5,684 nucleotides of DNA from Cytophagales bacterium (GTDB lineage: Bacteria; Bacteroidota; Bacteroidia; Cytophagales; 172606-1), in contig JALOMD010000609.1 of assembly GCA_025455595.1 (NCBI GenBank), positions 1 to 5,684 of the forward strand, written 5' to 3'. The translations under genes were made by a program, and so were the position numbers. Below are positions 5,541 through 5,684 of the stretch, in pieces; position 1 is the stretch's first letter, and each line of letters starts with the position of its first letter. A model generated the notes under the pieces. The model searched no databases. It was not told the origin of the DNA and worked only from the letters and a program-made list of their open reading frames with translations.

Positions 5541-5684
5541 GAGGTTGTCTAAAATTATGTTTCACGAAAACGTCTGGACATGATACTGATCATAGTCCAA
5601 TAGACAAAGGCCTGAGAATGAGCGATATTGACCTCGTAGTCCTTCGACAGCCGCCGATGGAAGGCAAACCAGCCGAAGGTACGC
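5541..5684 (-). mobile_element. End of an IS5-family insertion sequence, continuing past the window
   Basis: Transposase coding sequence ends at 5555, and GAGGTTGTCTAAAA (5541-5554) just outside it has the form of an IS5-family terminal inverted repeat (GAG/GGG-GTTGTCT-type). The three bases before it, TCA (5538-5540), would fit a TNA target duplication as in the IS427/IS1031 subgroup. The exact boundary is inference, because the other end is outside the window. Confidence 0.6.
5555..5684 (-). CDS. IS5-family transposase, C-terminal 42 residues
   Basis: DDE transposase fragment read leftward from the right edge to a TAA at 5555-5557. The visible residues begin RTFGWFAFHRRLSKDYE, which matches the conserved (V)ERTFxWxxxxRRLSKDYE block at the end of IS5-type transposases, then IAHSQAFVYWTMISIMSRRF. 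The Glu of the VER motif, thought to be the third catalytic acid, would lie just outside the window. The N-terminal part and the DD residues are not visible, so whether the element is intact cannot be judged. No stop or frameshift is seen in this stretch. Confidence 0.82.
   Translation of the reverse strand, partial: RTFGWFAFHRRLSKDYEVNIAHSQAFVYWTMISIMSRRFRET

Noticed and set aside
4969..5583. 204-residue plus-strand frame overlapping the end of DUF1800 and the spacer
   Set aside because: It is out of frame with DUF1800, runs through the hairpin, terminator and antisense transposase, and has no family features.

Overview
The window looks like chromosomal sequence from a member of the Bacteroidota, perhaps Cytophagales or Saprospirales. 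This rests on start codons without a clear Shine-Dalgarno sequence, a DUF1800-family protein, and intergenic spacers packed with TTTCAAC- and ATTCGTAGGATT-type low-complexity repeats beside GTTTTGGGC/GCCCAAAAC hairpins. The lineage is inference; no rRNA or other marker gene is present.

Layout. Positions 1-617 (minus) hold the N-terminal 205 residues of a classical short-chain dehydrogenase/reductase that runs off the left edge. Positions 739-1740 (minus) encode a lipoprotein-type periplasmic sugar-binding protein. Positions 1838-3070 (minus) encode a 12-helix MFS permease with a FucP-like signature. These three genes point the same way (MFS, then binding protein, then SDR), but hairpins separate them, so they may be separate transcription units. 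Together they suggest uptake or sensing, and perhaps oxidation or reduction, of a sugar-like compound. No ABC ATPase or permease is present to pair with the binding protein.

Positions 3071-3589 form a 519-base divergent intergenic region with no convincing gene. It is full of repeats: a perfect 13-bp-arm hairpin, a 26-bp unit in exact tandem duplicate, a 33-bp near-perfect inverted copy of that unit, a decayed second hairpin, a pyrimidine-rich tract and a 21-bp-period repeat that ends at the next start codon. Positions 3590-5305 (plus) encode a complete DUF1800 protein. Positions 5306-5540 hold another hairpin of the same family, a CGTCATTACGAG-type repeat and a strong intrinsic terminator. 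From about 5541 to the right edge is the end of an IS5-type insertion sequence, with the last 42 residues of its transposase on the minus strand.

The protein genes are of known families. The most unusual material is intergenic: the GTTTTGGGC hairpin occurs at four places, and at two of them it is followed by the same CTGTA plus pyrimidine tract, each time upstream of and co-oriented with a gene start. I see no defence system, CRISPR array, tRNA, rRNA or convincing riboswitch.
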